NCBI GenBank assembly: GCA_018873225.1
Contig: JAEILZ010000006.1
Span: 2,728,001-2,792,000 of the forward strand
Length of the DNA stretch: 64,000 nt
Source: [Phialemoniopsis] sp. UDSM-2020
Lineage: Eukaryota > Ascomycota > Sordariomycetes > Thyridiales > Thyridiaceae
Direction: 5' to 3'
The notes below the pieces were generated by a model. It did no database searches. It saw only the letters and a list, made by a program, of their open reading frames with translations, and was not told the origin of the DNA. Shown piece by piece: positions 1 through 9,885 of this stretch (the first letter of the stretch is position 1; every line of letters starts with the position of its first letter). The translations under genes and the position numbers were made by a program.

Positions 1-745
1 ATCAAGACCGTTTGCATATTCTTGAAAATAACAAAGATCACCCAAGCGGACTGCTCGAGTTGACTCCAAGATCATATGTGAAATCATGAGCATGAATGAC
101 CTCTCACTCCTGTCTATATGAGCCTTCATCACGAGATTCATTAAGCTTCCAGACCTTTATTCCAATGCGTCCAAAATACATGTAACCCCTTCTATCCAAA
201 ATTCCACCGCTTCTGGAAGGTAAGGAGACTTGAGAGAGTACCTTACCATTTGCTAGACTTCCTCCACGACGACGCCCACTCTTGAGCGTGAAATTCGCGT
301 CATTGATTCTCTCAGCTCCGCCCTATCCCAGCAACACGGGAGCTAATGGTAGTGCCTTGAGTGGGGTTTACTCAGCTCAAATGCCCCGGGAGATACGCCG
401 GACTGATGTCACTGTCGCAAAACCTCATTATGACACAGGTACTCAAAGTTTGATTCTGCAGACCTTTTCCCTAGCGTCTCTGGACTTCCAAGCGCAAGCT
501 TCGAAAGCATAAGGAATTTGAAATTCCATCTGGGTTTCGAATAGACGACGTCATGAAGCCCTTTTCAACCATGATAGCGGGAGCCTTTGCTCCTATCGTC
601 CAGGTCAAGATGCAGCGGAGGTTTATATAAGTCCATGTCCCAGAACCTGCGCGTTAAGACATCTTTTGTAGATGAGGACGATATACTCGGTAACAAGATA
701 CTCGACTTACGTACAACTATTTCACAGCCTACAGTAGAATCCAGA
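1..745. other. Upstream region, no gene supported
   Basis: Sequence before the alcohol dehydrogenase start. The short open frames here begin at non-ATG codons and show no recognisable protein. The in-frame extension upstream of 746 has no ATG with family similarity, so it is probably 5' UTR and promoter of the dehydrogenase. Confidence 0.5.
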
Positions 746-1883
746 ATGGGTTATCCGGAGACATTTCAGGGCTTCTGCGTCGACTCGCCCAAGACATGGA
801 GCACCTTCAAGAAGCAGGACCTCAAGCCCAAGCCCTTTGGCGACAAGGACATCGACGTCAAAATAGAGTGCTGCGGCGTCTGCGGGTCCGACGTCCACAC
901 CATCACCGGCGGCTGGGGCGAGTACGAGGGTCCGCTGTGCGTCGGCCACGAGGTCGTGGGGAAGGCCATCAAGGTTGGCAAGGATGTCAAGGGCATCAAG
1001 GAGGGCGATCGCGTGGGAGTGGGGGCGCAGGTCTGGTCCTGTCTCGAGTGCCAGAATTGCAAGGACAAGAATGAGAACTACTGCCCTAAGCTAGTCGGTA
1101 AGTCTACCCTCTGCGGAAGCTCACTGCATGTCTTGTCGTCTCTAACCTCTGTCAGACACATACAACGCCACGTACCCGGATGGCAGCCAGGCCCATGGTG
1201 GCTACGCAAGCCATATCCGGGCGCACGAGTACTTCACTTTCAAAATTCCGGACGCACTACCCTCGGATGCCGCCGCTCCGCTGCTCTGTGCCGGCATCAC
1301 CACCTACTCCCCGCTGGTCCGGGCCGACGTGGGACCCGGCAAGAAGGTCGCCATCTGCGGCATCGGCGGGCTAGGCCACCTCGGCATCCAGTGGGCCAAG
1401 GCATTGGGCGCCGAGGTCTATGCCATCTCGCACTCACCGCACAAGAAAGACGACGCCAAGAAGCTCGGAGCGAAGGACGTTATCATCACCGAGAAGGACG
1501 ACTGGGCCGAGCCCTGGGCCTTCAGCTTCGACTTCATCCTCAACTGCTCCGATATGACGCACAAGTTCGACGTCGCCAAGTACATGTCGACGCTCAAGGT
1601 CGGCGGGCAGTTCCACAACGTCGGCATCCCGGACCAGTCGCTGCCCGAGATCGCCGTCGGTGCCTTTGCTTCCAACGCGGCCAAGCTGACGGGCAGCCAT
1701 CTGGGCAACCACCAGGAGATGGATGCCATGCTCAAGCTGGCGGCGGACAACAACATCAAGCCGTGGGTGGAGACGATTGATATCTCTGAAAAGGGGTGTA
1801 AGGAGGCAGTTGAGAGGGTCAAAGAAAACAAGGTTCACTACCGTTTCACGCTCACGGGATTCGATAAGGCGTTTGGAAATTAA
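746..1883 (+). CDS. NADP-dependent zinc alcohol dehydrogenase (ADH6/cinnamyl-alcohol type)
   Basis: Two exons, 746-1097 and 1156-1883, give 359 residues, the usual length for the family. The intron has a GTAAGT donor and a CAG acceptor and keeps phase. Medium-chain dehydrogenases of this branch reduce aldehydes to alcohols with NADPH in the cytosol. Seen: catalytic-zinc residues C46 (VCGSD), H68-E69 (GHE) and C162; structural-zinc cysteines C99, C102, C105 and C113; and a nucleotide-binding glycine motif GIGGLG at 186-191. The ATG at 746 is preferred because family similarity begins there, although the frame stays open upstream to a TTG at 587. Substrate cannot be told from sequence; cinnamaldehyde or fusel aldehydes are typical. 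Family assignment is secure, substrate is inference. Confidence 0.93.
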
Positions 1884-3348
1884 GGACTTAAAGGTTTCCT
1901 CGGGTGAGAGGAATCAAAGACAGGTGCTGGGGATACATGAAAAATAAATCTTCTGAAAGCTATCGAATGTTTGTTTTCCTCATGACGTAGGATCTTCGGA
2001 TACGTGGGGTGTTACTGACTTGACAAATGATGCTTCCTGCAGAGCACAGAGTGATCCGACAGAATAAGGACAGAGTCTGAGATAGATGTTTGAAAGTTGT
2101 ACATCGAAAAGCGTTGAAGGGACAGCTCTTTTGACATGTCGACATTCGCAGCATAAAGATTAGAGGCAATACAGACGGTCGAACACTGCGCAATGCTATC
2201 ACCAGTGAAGATAATCTACTCCATAGATCTTATTCGGACTGTTGACTTACACGGAGTCAACGTCCAGTCAAATTTTGGAGAAGGAGCCATACTTGAACTT
2301 CCTCAGAACACCAAAATAGTGCCTGTATCACGGCTCCAAAAGGTGGCGTGGAACAACGGTACGAATCAAATTACTCACAGAGGGTTTCCTAGACGTGTAC
2401 CTTGGATTGTTTTACGATAATACCTAACCCCAAAAGGCAGAGCTGGTGCACTAGGTACGGGTTTCACATGCATCCTGTATGTGTCAGGCAAGGCACGATG
2501 AGTTTTGAAGATGAGGTGCGGCTGCAACTATGATTCTAACATATCTGAACATTTAATTTCTCGAGTTCCTTTGGCATTGGTCACTTACATGCGTCAAGAA
2601 AATCGGTTCACACAAGATAGGTATATAATTGCCATGTAGTCTAGCTTTATCCGTCATTCCCTCAGCCTTTACATGACATAAACCCTGGTGAAAAGAATCC
2701 AAGGACAGCCCGCAGACGGCAAGTGGCCGAGAAGAGTAGGTTCGTATCAACTCGGTTGTTCTGAAAGGCATCGCACATAATATTGACTTTCTCATGCAAA
2801 TATAGCCATCGATCAATGAAGGGCTGACCAGGTTTGTATTGATTGAAGTTTACTAGTCAAACGCCACAAGGCATGAATGAAAAGCTTCAATCATCAGTCC
2901 TAACCTGGAAACGGGAAGAAGCCGACCCCCAGGATCAATGGATGTCGTTCCAGGGGGCCTTTCCAGTGGGTCATTCGCTGGAAGTGCGCGCTACCCCACT
3001 ATGATGGATAGCCCCCACTACGAGAAACGCGCCGCGCGACATCATTAATGGGGGCCTCTTTAGCCGCGACCCTTTTGTCTTCCGAGACATGCATGTCATT
3101 CATTCACCCACTGTCGCCTTCTCGGGCTTCGTACGGTATCGTGGTGCTCTCGATTCGACTTTGAACAGCTTCTCGGACTATTGGTTATTTATCAAGGCGA
3201 TTTACTCAATCATACAGAATCCCAAAGAATTCTGAGTCTCGATTCAGCCTCCCTCGCGCATTCAAAGGCCTCGCCTTGTGTCAGGCGCCCGGCTGCGAAG
3301 CAATGTTCTGTCGCCAAGGATGACAAGCTCGCAGCGAAATCATTGAAC
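1884..3348. other. Intergenic, no gene seen
   Basis: About 1.5 kb holding the 3' UTR of the dehydrogenase and the promoter of the next gene. Only short unsupported frames occur. GC content is lower than in the flanking exons. I see no repeat or RNA gene. Confidence 0.5.
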
Positions 3349-5424
3349 ATGGATTTGGAAGAAGTGATCATAATGGGAGAGGAGAAGGAAGGCGGAATAG
3401 GAGACGGCAACTCATCGACCATTGCGGAAAGGTCACCTCTGACCAAGACGAGGTCGCTCTCAGACGGAGGAGGAACGCCTGGTCGAAAGCTCTCGCCTTC
3501 ACCCCTCATACTCGAATCCCACCGCCGAACCTCCAAAGATGATAGCTCGATTGGAGATAATAACATCGGCCTCCCTGTCACACCTCGGCGCCCCGACTTC
3601 CACCTACGCGGCCTGTCGCTGCAGTTGCCGCCGAATGAAGTGTCGCCGGCCGCCGCTCAGCAGTACAGACCGGCTCCTCTATCGCCCAAGCTCGACCAAT
3701 CTCAGATTTATGCCTCACCTACAAACATACTCCCCCGCCGCTCGCGCGGTCTCGACTTCTCGAGAGCGGCCACGAGCCTCCATCATTCCACCTTGGCCGA
3801 GCAACAGTCACCAGACTCATCACCCACGGTCGGTGGGCGCGCAATGAACATACCGGGGCGTAGACCAGGTGATTTCGGCGCGGCCGAGACTACCAATTCA
3901 TTGTGGTCAGTGATGGGGAACCAGGAGAAGATGAACATTTCTAGCTCTCTAGGCAGCGGTCACAATGTGTGTTCCGACTCGTCTTCAAGTTCGGATGAGG
4001 ATGACTTCATGGACGATGACATGATGGATGAGGGGTTTGTCACTACTCCGCAGGTTAACAAGACTTCACAATTGTCTGGCGCGCCCTGGATGGGATCGCC
4101 TGCTGTGAATAGCCTACTTTCCTTTCAGCAGCGCCAGCGTCCTCGCAAGCAGCCCAAGAAAAAGGCTCGCGGACCGCTGGGACTGGGCTTTCACTCCATC
4201 AGTGGTGCCCCACCGAACCTGAATCTTTCCAAGTCGCCTCCCAATAATCTGATTAGAGAGGGCGCTCATGCTCGAAGAGAGAGCATTAGCTGGGCTGCAA
4301 ACCAGTTGCATATCTCTGGGACTGGTAGCGAGAGTGACGACAATCTTCGGTCGCAAATGGAGATGGGTGATGGTCCTCCTGGCACCCCTAGTCGCGACAG
4401 CCCTAGAGGTGTTGTCCGACGGGTTGTGACCAGAAGAGGGAACCTATTGGTCAGTGTCCTCATAGCTTCCAGCTGAACATGACTGTGCTAATTCACCTTT
4501 CAGCCCAAAACAAAAGGTTTCGCACGCATCCGTGCGGCTTTGCTGGAGGAAGGTGCACCCGTTGAATCGGAGTTCAAGCGCGAGGCCGAGGTGATCCGTC
4601 AAGTGCGAGAGAGCGACATGGACCTCGAACCGCGAGTTGCACCTCCATCGATGTCACAACCCACCACCACCAACTCTTCCCCGACGCTGGCCCCACAGGA
4701 TCCGCCAGAGGACGTCCCCGACGATGCGATGCTTATGGACTCGGTCGCAGGAGGACTCGGCCTCAGCAGCTTTAAACGCCAGGCCGTCAAGAACTCGAAG
4801 GGCAAGGTGTTTTGGGATACTTTCTCGGAGTCATCCTCGAACGGCGCACCAGGTCGTACGACGCCTCCGCCACCGCCCTCGCTTCCACGCGGCTCCTCAG
4901 CCGGTATGAGCGTGGATGATATGTCAATGGACTCGCCATCGACGTGCTCGGGTCCCGTCAACAGCACGATGAACTCTCTCGCCAGCAATGGCATTTTCCC
5001 TATGGCTGCCTCGACGCGCAGCTCTTCAGGCCACGACACCCCACAGCCCGGCTTCGGCCCTTCTTTGACTCAACAGCTCCAGCAGCAACAGCAGCAGGTA
5101 CCCACGGCCGCCGAGATCACACGGCGCATCAACACCAAACGACGGAGAGGCGACGATGAGTTTGATCCGGTCAGCTTCAAGCGACGCGCCGTTAGCCCAG
5201 GCATGAGTAACCACAACAGCCCCATTATGCAGAGCCCACTGCAACGTGACAATATGCCCTGGGGACCCGGTTCGCGGCCGGGCAGCAACGGCGCCGATCG
5301 CCCGGGAGGGAGCAGCAGCGGCACACAAAGCGAGAATGCCAGGATCAACGGCGGCAAAGGCCGTGTGGGCTTCCAAGGAATGGTAGATACTAATGACGGC
5401 ATCACCAAACTGAGCATTGAATGA
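3349..5424 (+). CDS. Large serine/proline-rich nuclear-type protein, conserved fungal, function unassigned
   Basis: Two exons, 3349-4449 and 4504-5424, give 673 residues; 3349 is the first in-frame ATG. The protein is almost wholly low-complexity and disordered. It has many SP/TP sites (possible CDK/MAPK targets), an acidic stretch (SSSSSDEDDFMDDD near residue 220), a basic patch (RPRKQPKKKARG), a second basic patch (TKRRRGDDEFDP) and a short glutamine run (QQLQQQQQQ). The best-conserved-looking part spans the intron: RRVVTRRGNLLPKTKGFARI followed by an acidic/basic helix. The layout recalls fungal proteins annotated as cell-cycle inhibitor Nif1, but that is a weak memory-based suggestion. 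Nuclear location is inferred from the basic patches. Gene reality is strong because of long frame, phase-matched intron and clean stop. Confidence 0.8.
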
Positions 5425-6068
5425 GGGACGGTGGTCATATTTTGCTTTTGAACTCGGCTTTGCAGGCTCACGGGCATTTTCAAGGGCGTTTATTCTCATC
5501 TTCTTCTTCTCATTTCCAACCTCGCAGCGCGTTCCATTTGTCTGGTTGGCCTGATATTAATCTCCTTCTCACGAGGTTCATATGTTCATGATGTGTTCAT
5601 ATTGCAAGAGAGGGCTATTCGGCGCAAAGGCGATGCGCCGGCTTATAAGATAATCGAGACTGTGCACATATCAAACGAGAATTGACGAAGATTTCTCATT
5701 CATGAAGCAATCATGCTGTTTTCCCTGCGGCGTCGTTCTCCCATCTACATGGCCAAATGCTCTCTTGCTCGCTATTGTCTAGTACAAATTGTAAATGACA
5801 AACAGAAAAGTACATCGATCGACGATCTTACAATGGGCGATGCGTGAGCCTCGCCCGAAATAGAACCTTTCTAGAAGATGGCTCGTATGAAGAAATGAAA
5901 ACGTGAAAAAGCAGCATAATGCATGTGTGCGCCACAGACATTGCCTAATTCCATCTGCAGCATTGGTATCATCAACAGCCCCCGACCAACCTCCATGCCC
6001 TCCAGAGTAAGCCTCTGCTTCATCCAACCACACCGTATCTACCTTCAGCAAGGCAGTTCAACTGCCAA
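5425..6068. other. Convergent 3' flanks
   Basis: Gap between the stop codons of the serine-rich gene (+) and the roadblock protein (-). It contains both 3' UTRs. No separate gene is visible. Confidence 0.5.
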
Positions 6069-6806
6069 CTACCGCGCAACGCCGATCCCTTCCTCGGGCA
6101 CGCTCAGCGCGCCGAGCTTGTCGTCCAGCCACCGCGCCAGCTCCTCGGCATGCCGCCGCGACGCCGCCATGGCCGCGCTGCCACCACCCGCGCCGCTGAT
6201 CCCGCTCCCCGCGGCCGTCGTCGCGGCGCTCAGGACGCTGTCCCCGGCCGGCGACCCCACCGCGCTGCTGCCCGGCGGTAGCGGCATGGCAGCCGGTGCG
6301 CCCGCCGCGGCGCCGGCTACCGTAGCCACCGTAACGGTATCTATCGGCTCCGGCTGTTGCGCTGCTGCGCCGGCGCTGTGGTCTGCTGCTGCGACGTTGT
6401 TGTTGGTGGTGGTAGGGAGCTGCGGTGGCGTGCTCGTCGAGCCCCCTATGCAGACGAAGAGCAGGCCGCACCGCAGGTGGCGGATCACGACGACGGAGCC
6501 GGCCGCGCCGCCGAACTGCAGGGTGATGGTGCCCGGGTGCTTGGGATCTTGTGGTTGCCGTTGTTGTGTCGGCAGGGCGGAGGAGGCGGCGTCGGCGGCG
6601 GCGGGGCTCGCGTGGATGGCCCAGAGGGAGGCGGCGACGGTGCACTGGGTGCGCAGGGCGCTGACGGGCTGCTGGGAGGCGTAGGAGAGGAGCTTGCCCG
6701 AGGGCGTGATGAGGAGCGCCGAGTGGACGGTGGGCGGGGAGAGGTTGGCGTGGAGGAAGGCGGAGAGGCGCTTCGTGAGGAGCAGCGGCGGCGCCGAGTT
6801 TGGCAT
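6069..6806 (-). CDS. Roadblock/LC7-domain protein, LAMTOR2-like Ragulator/EGO subunit
   Basis: Single exon of 245 residues from an ATG at 6806 to a TAG at 6069. Residues 1-70 look like LAMTOR2/roadblock: an N-terminal helix, then a strand pair HSALLITPSGKLLSYAS, then a helix with AASLWAIHA. The second half of the fold (TITLQFGGAAGSVVVIRHL, then CGLLFVCIGG) follows. The final helix (HAEELARWLDDKLGAL) comes only after about 85 residues of Ala/Pro/Thr-rich low-complexity sequence. Human LAMTOR2 is about 125 residues, so this insert doubles the size. Ragulator/EGO scaffolds Rag GTPases on the vacuole to activate TORC1; that role is inferred from the family. A GC-rich antisense frame covers the same stretch but has no domain features. 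Confidence 0.75.
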   Translation of the reverse strand: MPNSAPPLLLTKRLSAFLHANLSPPTVHSALLITPSGKLLSYASQQPVSALRTQCTVAASLWAIHASPAAADAASSALPTQQRQPQDPKHPGTITLQFGGAAGSVVVIRHLRCGLLFVCIGGSTSTPPQLPTTTNNNVAAADHSAGAAAQQPEPIDTVTVATVAGAAAGAPAAMPLPPGSSAVGSPAGDSVLSAATTAAGSGISGAGGGSAAMAASRRHAEELARWLDDKLGALSVPEEGIGVAR

Positions 6807-7890
6807 CTTGAGTATGTTATGTGTGTGGTTGAGGCGACAAAGGTGGTGGTGGTGGTGGTGGTGGTGATCTATCGCGAAGGAGGGCGCAGGCGGAGGAGGC
6901 CAAGGGAGAGAGGTTGGGATGGGAGGTGTGGCCTCCGCCTGTGTCTCGTAAGCCCAGATTCACACTCAGCGCAGATGCTCTTTGTGAAGGCGCGGAGTAA
7001 AACCCGGATCAATCGTTCTGGTCACAGTGTTTGCGACGCCCTGATATTTCGCAGTCGATAGCAGATGCGTTTCTTTGGCTTTGTGTGAGTGTTGCAGGTG
7101 GGAATAAGGTTCAGGGCAACCTCCTGATTGTGGATGTGGTCATCAATTGATTGATTGATTGACGTTGGTGTTATCAGGCCGCGATAAGGGGCAGCGCGCG
7201 CCCAGCCAAGGCGGCTCCAGGAGCTGAGCTCCACTGAGGCTGGGATTTACAGGGGAGGCATTCGTCCCCAGGTGGAGAACATCCCAGCCATGTGGATCAC
7301 AGACATCATCACAAGTATCTACTTCCTTGACAAAGTTATATGCCTGCACTCAAAGTAAAGTGGTTTGAGAAAGAAAACGGATACGCTACAACTCTGGCAA
7401 GTACTTATAAAATCAGACAACTCACCACAGAGAGTAGGTAAGTTGCACACAGTAAAGATATCAAGAATTACTTATGCAGCTTCTAAGACTTGTACTTATG
7501 CAGGAATGGAAGGCGATGATCCCGACCTACTTAAGTAGGACGGTGTAAAACTTAAAGCAAAACTGAACAGTCTAAGGATCGAGCTGAAAATTAGACCAAG
7601 GCTGCTGATAATTCTCCTATTGGCTTAAATGATTTATCATACAATCAGAGCGATCACCTTCAGCTGGAATCAAAATAGGTTGTGTTACAAAAGCCTGCTG
7701 AGTCAAGACACATTACTTCTGGCTATGAAAAGAGAGGTGGGATTTGGGTTCACCAACAAATCTTGACTTGGCACAAGTGACCAGTATTGTAAGATTAAAT
7801 GACCAGTTCCATGGCTAAGCTATCTACTTTCGAATCAATAGCAAGATGAACATTCTATCATGCGGCAAAAGCCCCATCCCAAGTACGTCA
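6807..7890. other. Intergenic region with microsatellites
   Basis: Promoter side of the roadblock gene and 3' side of the kinase-like gene. It contains a GGT run (6842-6865) and a short TGAT run (about 7145-7161). The stretch 7380-7860 is AT-rich. No gene is supported. Confidence 0.5.
6842..6865 (+). repeat. (GGT)8 microsatellite
   Basis: Eight uninterrupted GGT units about 36 bp upstream of the ATG of the roadblock gene, on its non-coding side. Probably in the promoter or 5' UTR. Confidence 0.9.
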
Positions 7891-8960
7891 TTATCCGCTC
7901 CTCACAGATTTCCGGTCATTGACGTCCACGTACAGCTGACCGTCAGGATTTGCATATCTCCATGAGTGATATGGTTCCAATGCCTTGGGCATGAAACTGG
8001 TCGCTGTAACCTCGGCAGTCCCAAGATTGAGCATCTTGACCACCACGTCCCTCAGTCTCTGGGTGTAGCTGCTCCCTGTTAGAAGGTTATTGGGTAACTC
8101 GTCACATGCTTCGCATCGATCAACAATCAGCCAAGAGCCTTCACACTTGCACCGCTCCAACCCTGCTTCCGTTTGGCCAGTCATCATCGTCCAGATAACA
8201 CGACCCAGTGCCACTAGATCGCTGGCCGTATGGTTCTGCTTCATAGAGAGTCAATTCTACTTGCCGTCTGTGCCAAATTATCAAAAGTAGGGGGTCAAAG
8301 CGAACTTACTTCTCGAGCGATGCCATCTGCAACTGAACAATCTCCAAGATTACCCAATTTGCACATCCCATAGGTCTCAGAAGACCACGGATTTTGAAAG
8401 TGGATATTTCTAGGGCTGATACTCCGATGCTGAATCGGCATCCAGTCATTTTCTCCCGAAGAAACATACGTCCTCCCATACGTTATTCCGTCGAGAATGC
8501 CCCCATTATCTGCTGGACCAACGGACCAGTCAAAACGCTCACCATCGTGCAACCAGCAAAGTGCCCTCAGTACGCTGAGTAGCACATGCCAGCACAGACT
8601 CTCTGGCAGGAAACCCGTATCTGTCGCCGCAACAGGTGGAAACCGAAGGAGGTCCTCGAGCGAACCAGCATCGCAGCAGTCCCACAGTATGTAGCGCTTG
8701 CCGGTCTTATCGGGGAAATCGACCATGGTTCCTGCGAGCGAGATGAGGTTCTCGTGGTTGAAGAAGTTCTTGATCATCTCGCAATCGTTGCCCATGATTG
8801 TGTCTGAATGTTCGGTATCAGGGTGAGCTTCCAAGTCAAAAGGGTGGGCTATCAGGGGGACATTGTCGATCGCACGGTCTGCGAGGAGGCTCTCATCATT
8901 GAGTCTCCTAACGATCGTGTAATGACCGCGCTGGTCGTCAAGGTTCGGGGTAAAATTCAT
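7891..8960 (-). CDS. Degenerate protein-kinase-like protein (predicted pseudokinase), 5' end uncertain
   Basis: Exons about 8960-8310 and 8235-7891 give about 331 residues. The donor GTAAGT at 8309-8304 and a CAG acceptor keep phase. The upstream frame stays open to about 9113 but has no ATG beyond 8960, so another 5' exon is likely. The fold order matches a kinase: a hinge-like stretch (GKRYILWDCCDAGSLEDLL), a helix (LCWHVLLSVLRALCWLHDG), a catalytic-loop equivalent HRSISPRNIHF, a DFG-equivalent LGNLGD, and an F-helix equivalent ASDLVALGRVIWTMMTGQ. The HRD aspartate is Ser and the DFG aspartate is Asn, so phosphotransfer is unlikely. Such fungal kinase-like families are often lineage-specific. 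Function unknown. Confidence 0.6.
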
Positions 8961-9451
8961 GATAGTGTATGATATATCGTGAATGGGTTGGTAGTGAATT
9001 GAGCATGATCTTCCCCCTCCATGGTCTGCGTCGATGCAATGTATTAGTACTTTTTCACTGAACGCTTTGCTGTCTTTGTAGATTCTGATCTTTGTTGGCA
9101 AGCAATGAGCATGTTATCTATCAGACTAAGAGTTTAAATTCTTTCTGCCTTGAACACATGCTCTTTGTCGTCTACGCGAGGGCTTCGATCATCTCTTTGT
9201 CTAATGGTACAAGCGCACTTGGCAAGTAGCACTGGATAAGAGGTGTGTGTATTGAGTTGCCTTGGAAGAGGATTGTCTAGAGCCTTTCATTGCTGCGTTC
9301 CTGTCTCAAAAGCACAAATATATCTTGTTACATGAGTGGAAAAGCTAGTATGATATTGGATAGAACAGGCAAACAGGTAGCTATGTGAGGGAAAAGAAAA
9401 AGAAAAAGGAAAAAAGAGACAATAAAAAGATAAAAGCAATAATGCTGAAGC
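8961..9451. other. Upstream of kinase-like gene
   Basis: Contains the open extension of the kinase-like frame (to about 9113) and an AT-rich stretch. It ends in a purine-rich tract (9388-9450) that lies just beyond the conserved 3' flank of the first tRNA-like gene. No other gene seen. Confidence 0.4.
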
Positions 9452-9459
9452 AAAAAAAA

Positions 9460-9547
9460 GGGACTTGCCGTGGATCAACACGGGACCTCTCGCAAGGCGT
9501 GCTCAGGTTTACCCTAAGCGAGAATCATACCACTAGACCACAAGTCC
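9460..9547 (-). tRNA. tRNA-Pro(AGG)-like gene, copy A, intron-containing, T-loop 6 nt
   Basis: On the minus strand the acceptor stem GGACTTG (9547-9541) pairs perfectly with CAAGTCC (9467-9461). The D-arm is TGGTCTAGTGGTATGATT. Anticodon stem CTCGC/GCGAG encloses TT-AGG-G plus a short intron that follows position 37, as in fungal tRNA-Pro. T-stem CCGTG/CACGG encloses only TTGATC, six bases instead of seven. A run of eight T on the minus strand (9459-9452) is a good Pol III terminator. The D-arm (A box) is intact but the B box is altered by the missing base, so this could be a pseudogene or an assembly indel. The anticodon reading assumes the standard intron position. Confidence 0.75.
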
Positions 9548-9790
9548 GATATATCTCCGACTCCAGTTATTGGTACCGATCGAGCATAGGCAGCGCTTCC
9601 TGTACGGAGTAGGCCCTTATGGACATATAGGATGAAGGGGACTTCTAGGTAGGATATAATGACTTGTCACTGATAGGTTCTGACATTTTAGCGGGGAGAC
9701 ACCAAATCACTTCTGGGTGGGTACTCTTTCTCTGGCGTCTAGCAGGATATCGCTTACAGATGAAAATAATGAGCTAGACTTCCATCAATT

Positions 9791-9877
9791 GGACTTGTGG
9801 TCTAGTGGTATGATTCTCGCTTAGGGTAAACCTGAGCAACTCTTGCGAGAGGCCCCGTGTTATCCACGGCAAGTCCC
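9791..9877 (+). tRNA. tRNA-Pro(AGG)-like gene, copy B, intron-containing, T-loop 5 nt
   Basis: Inverted partner of the copy at 9460-9547. Acceptor stem GGACTTG (9791-9797) pairs with CAAGTCC (9870-9876). D-arm and anticodon arm are identical to copy A; the intron differs in a few bases. The T-stem CCGTG/CACGG encloses only TTATC, five bases, which breaks the B box (GTTCGANNC in functional genes). Eight T at 9878-9885 form a Pol III terminator. The 3' flank matches copy A for about 30 bp beyond the T run. Either a pseudogene or, less likely, a gene with an unusual T-loop. Confidence 0.72.
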
Positions 9878-9885
9878 TTTTTTTT

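Noticed and set aside
2193..2420. Plus-strand frame of 75 codons
   Set aside because: Short, without family features or a clear promoter.
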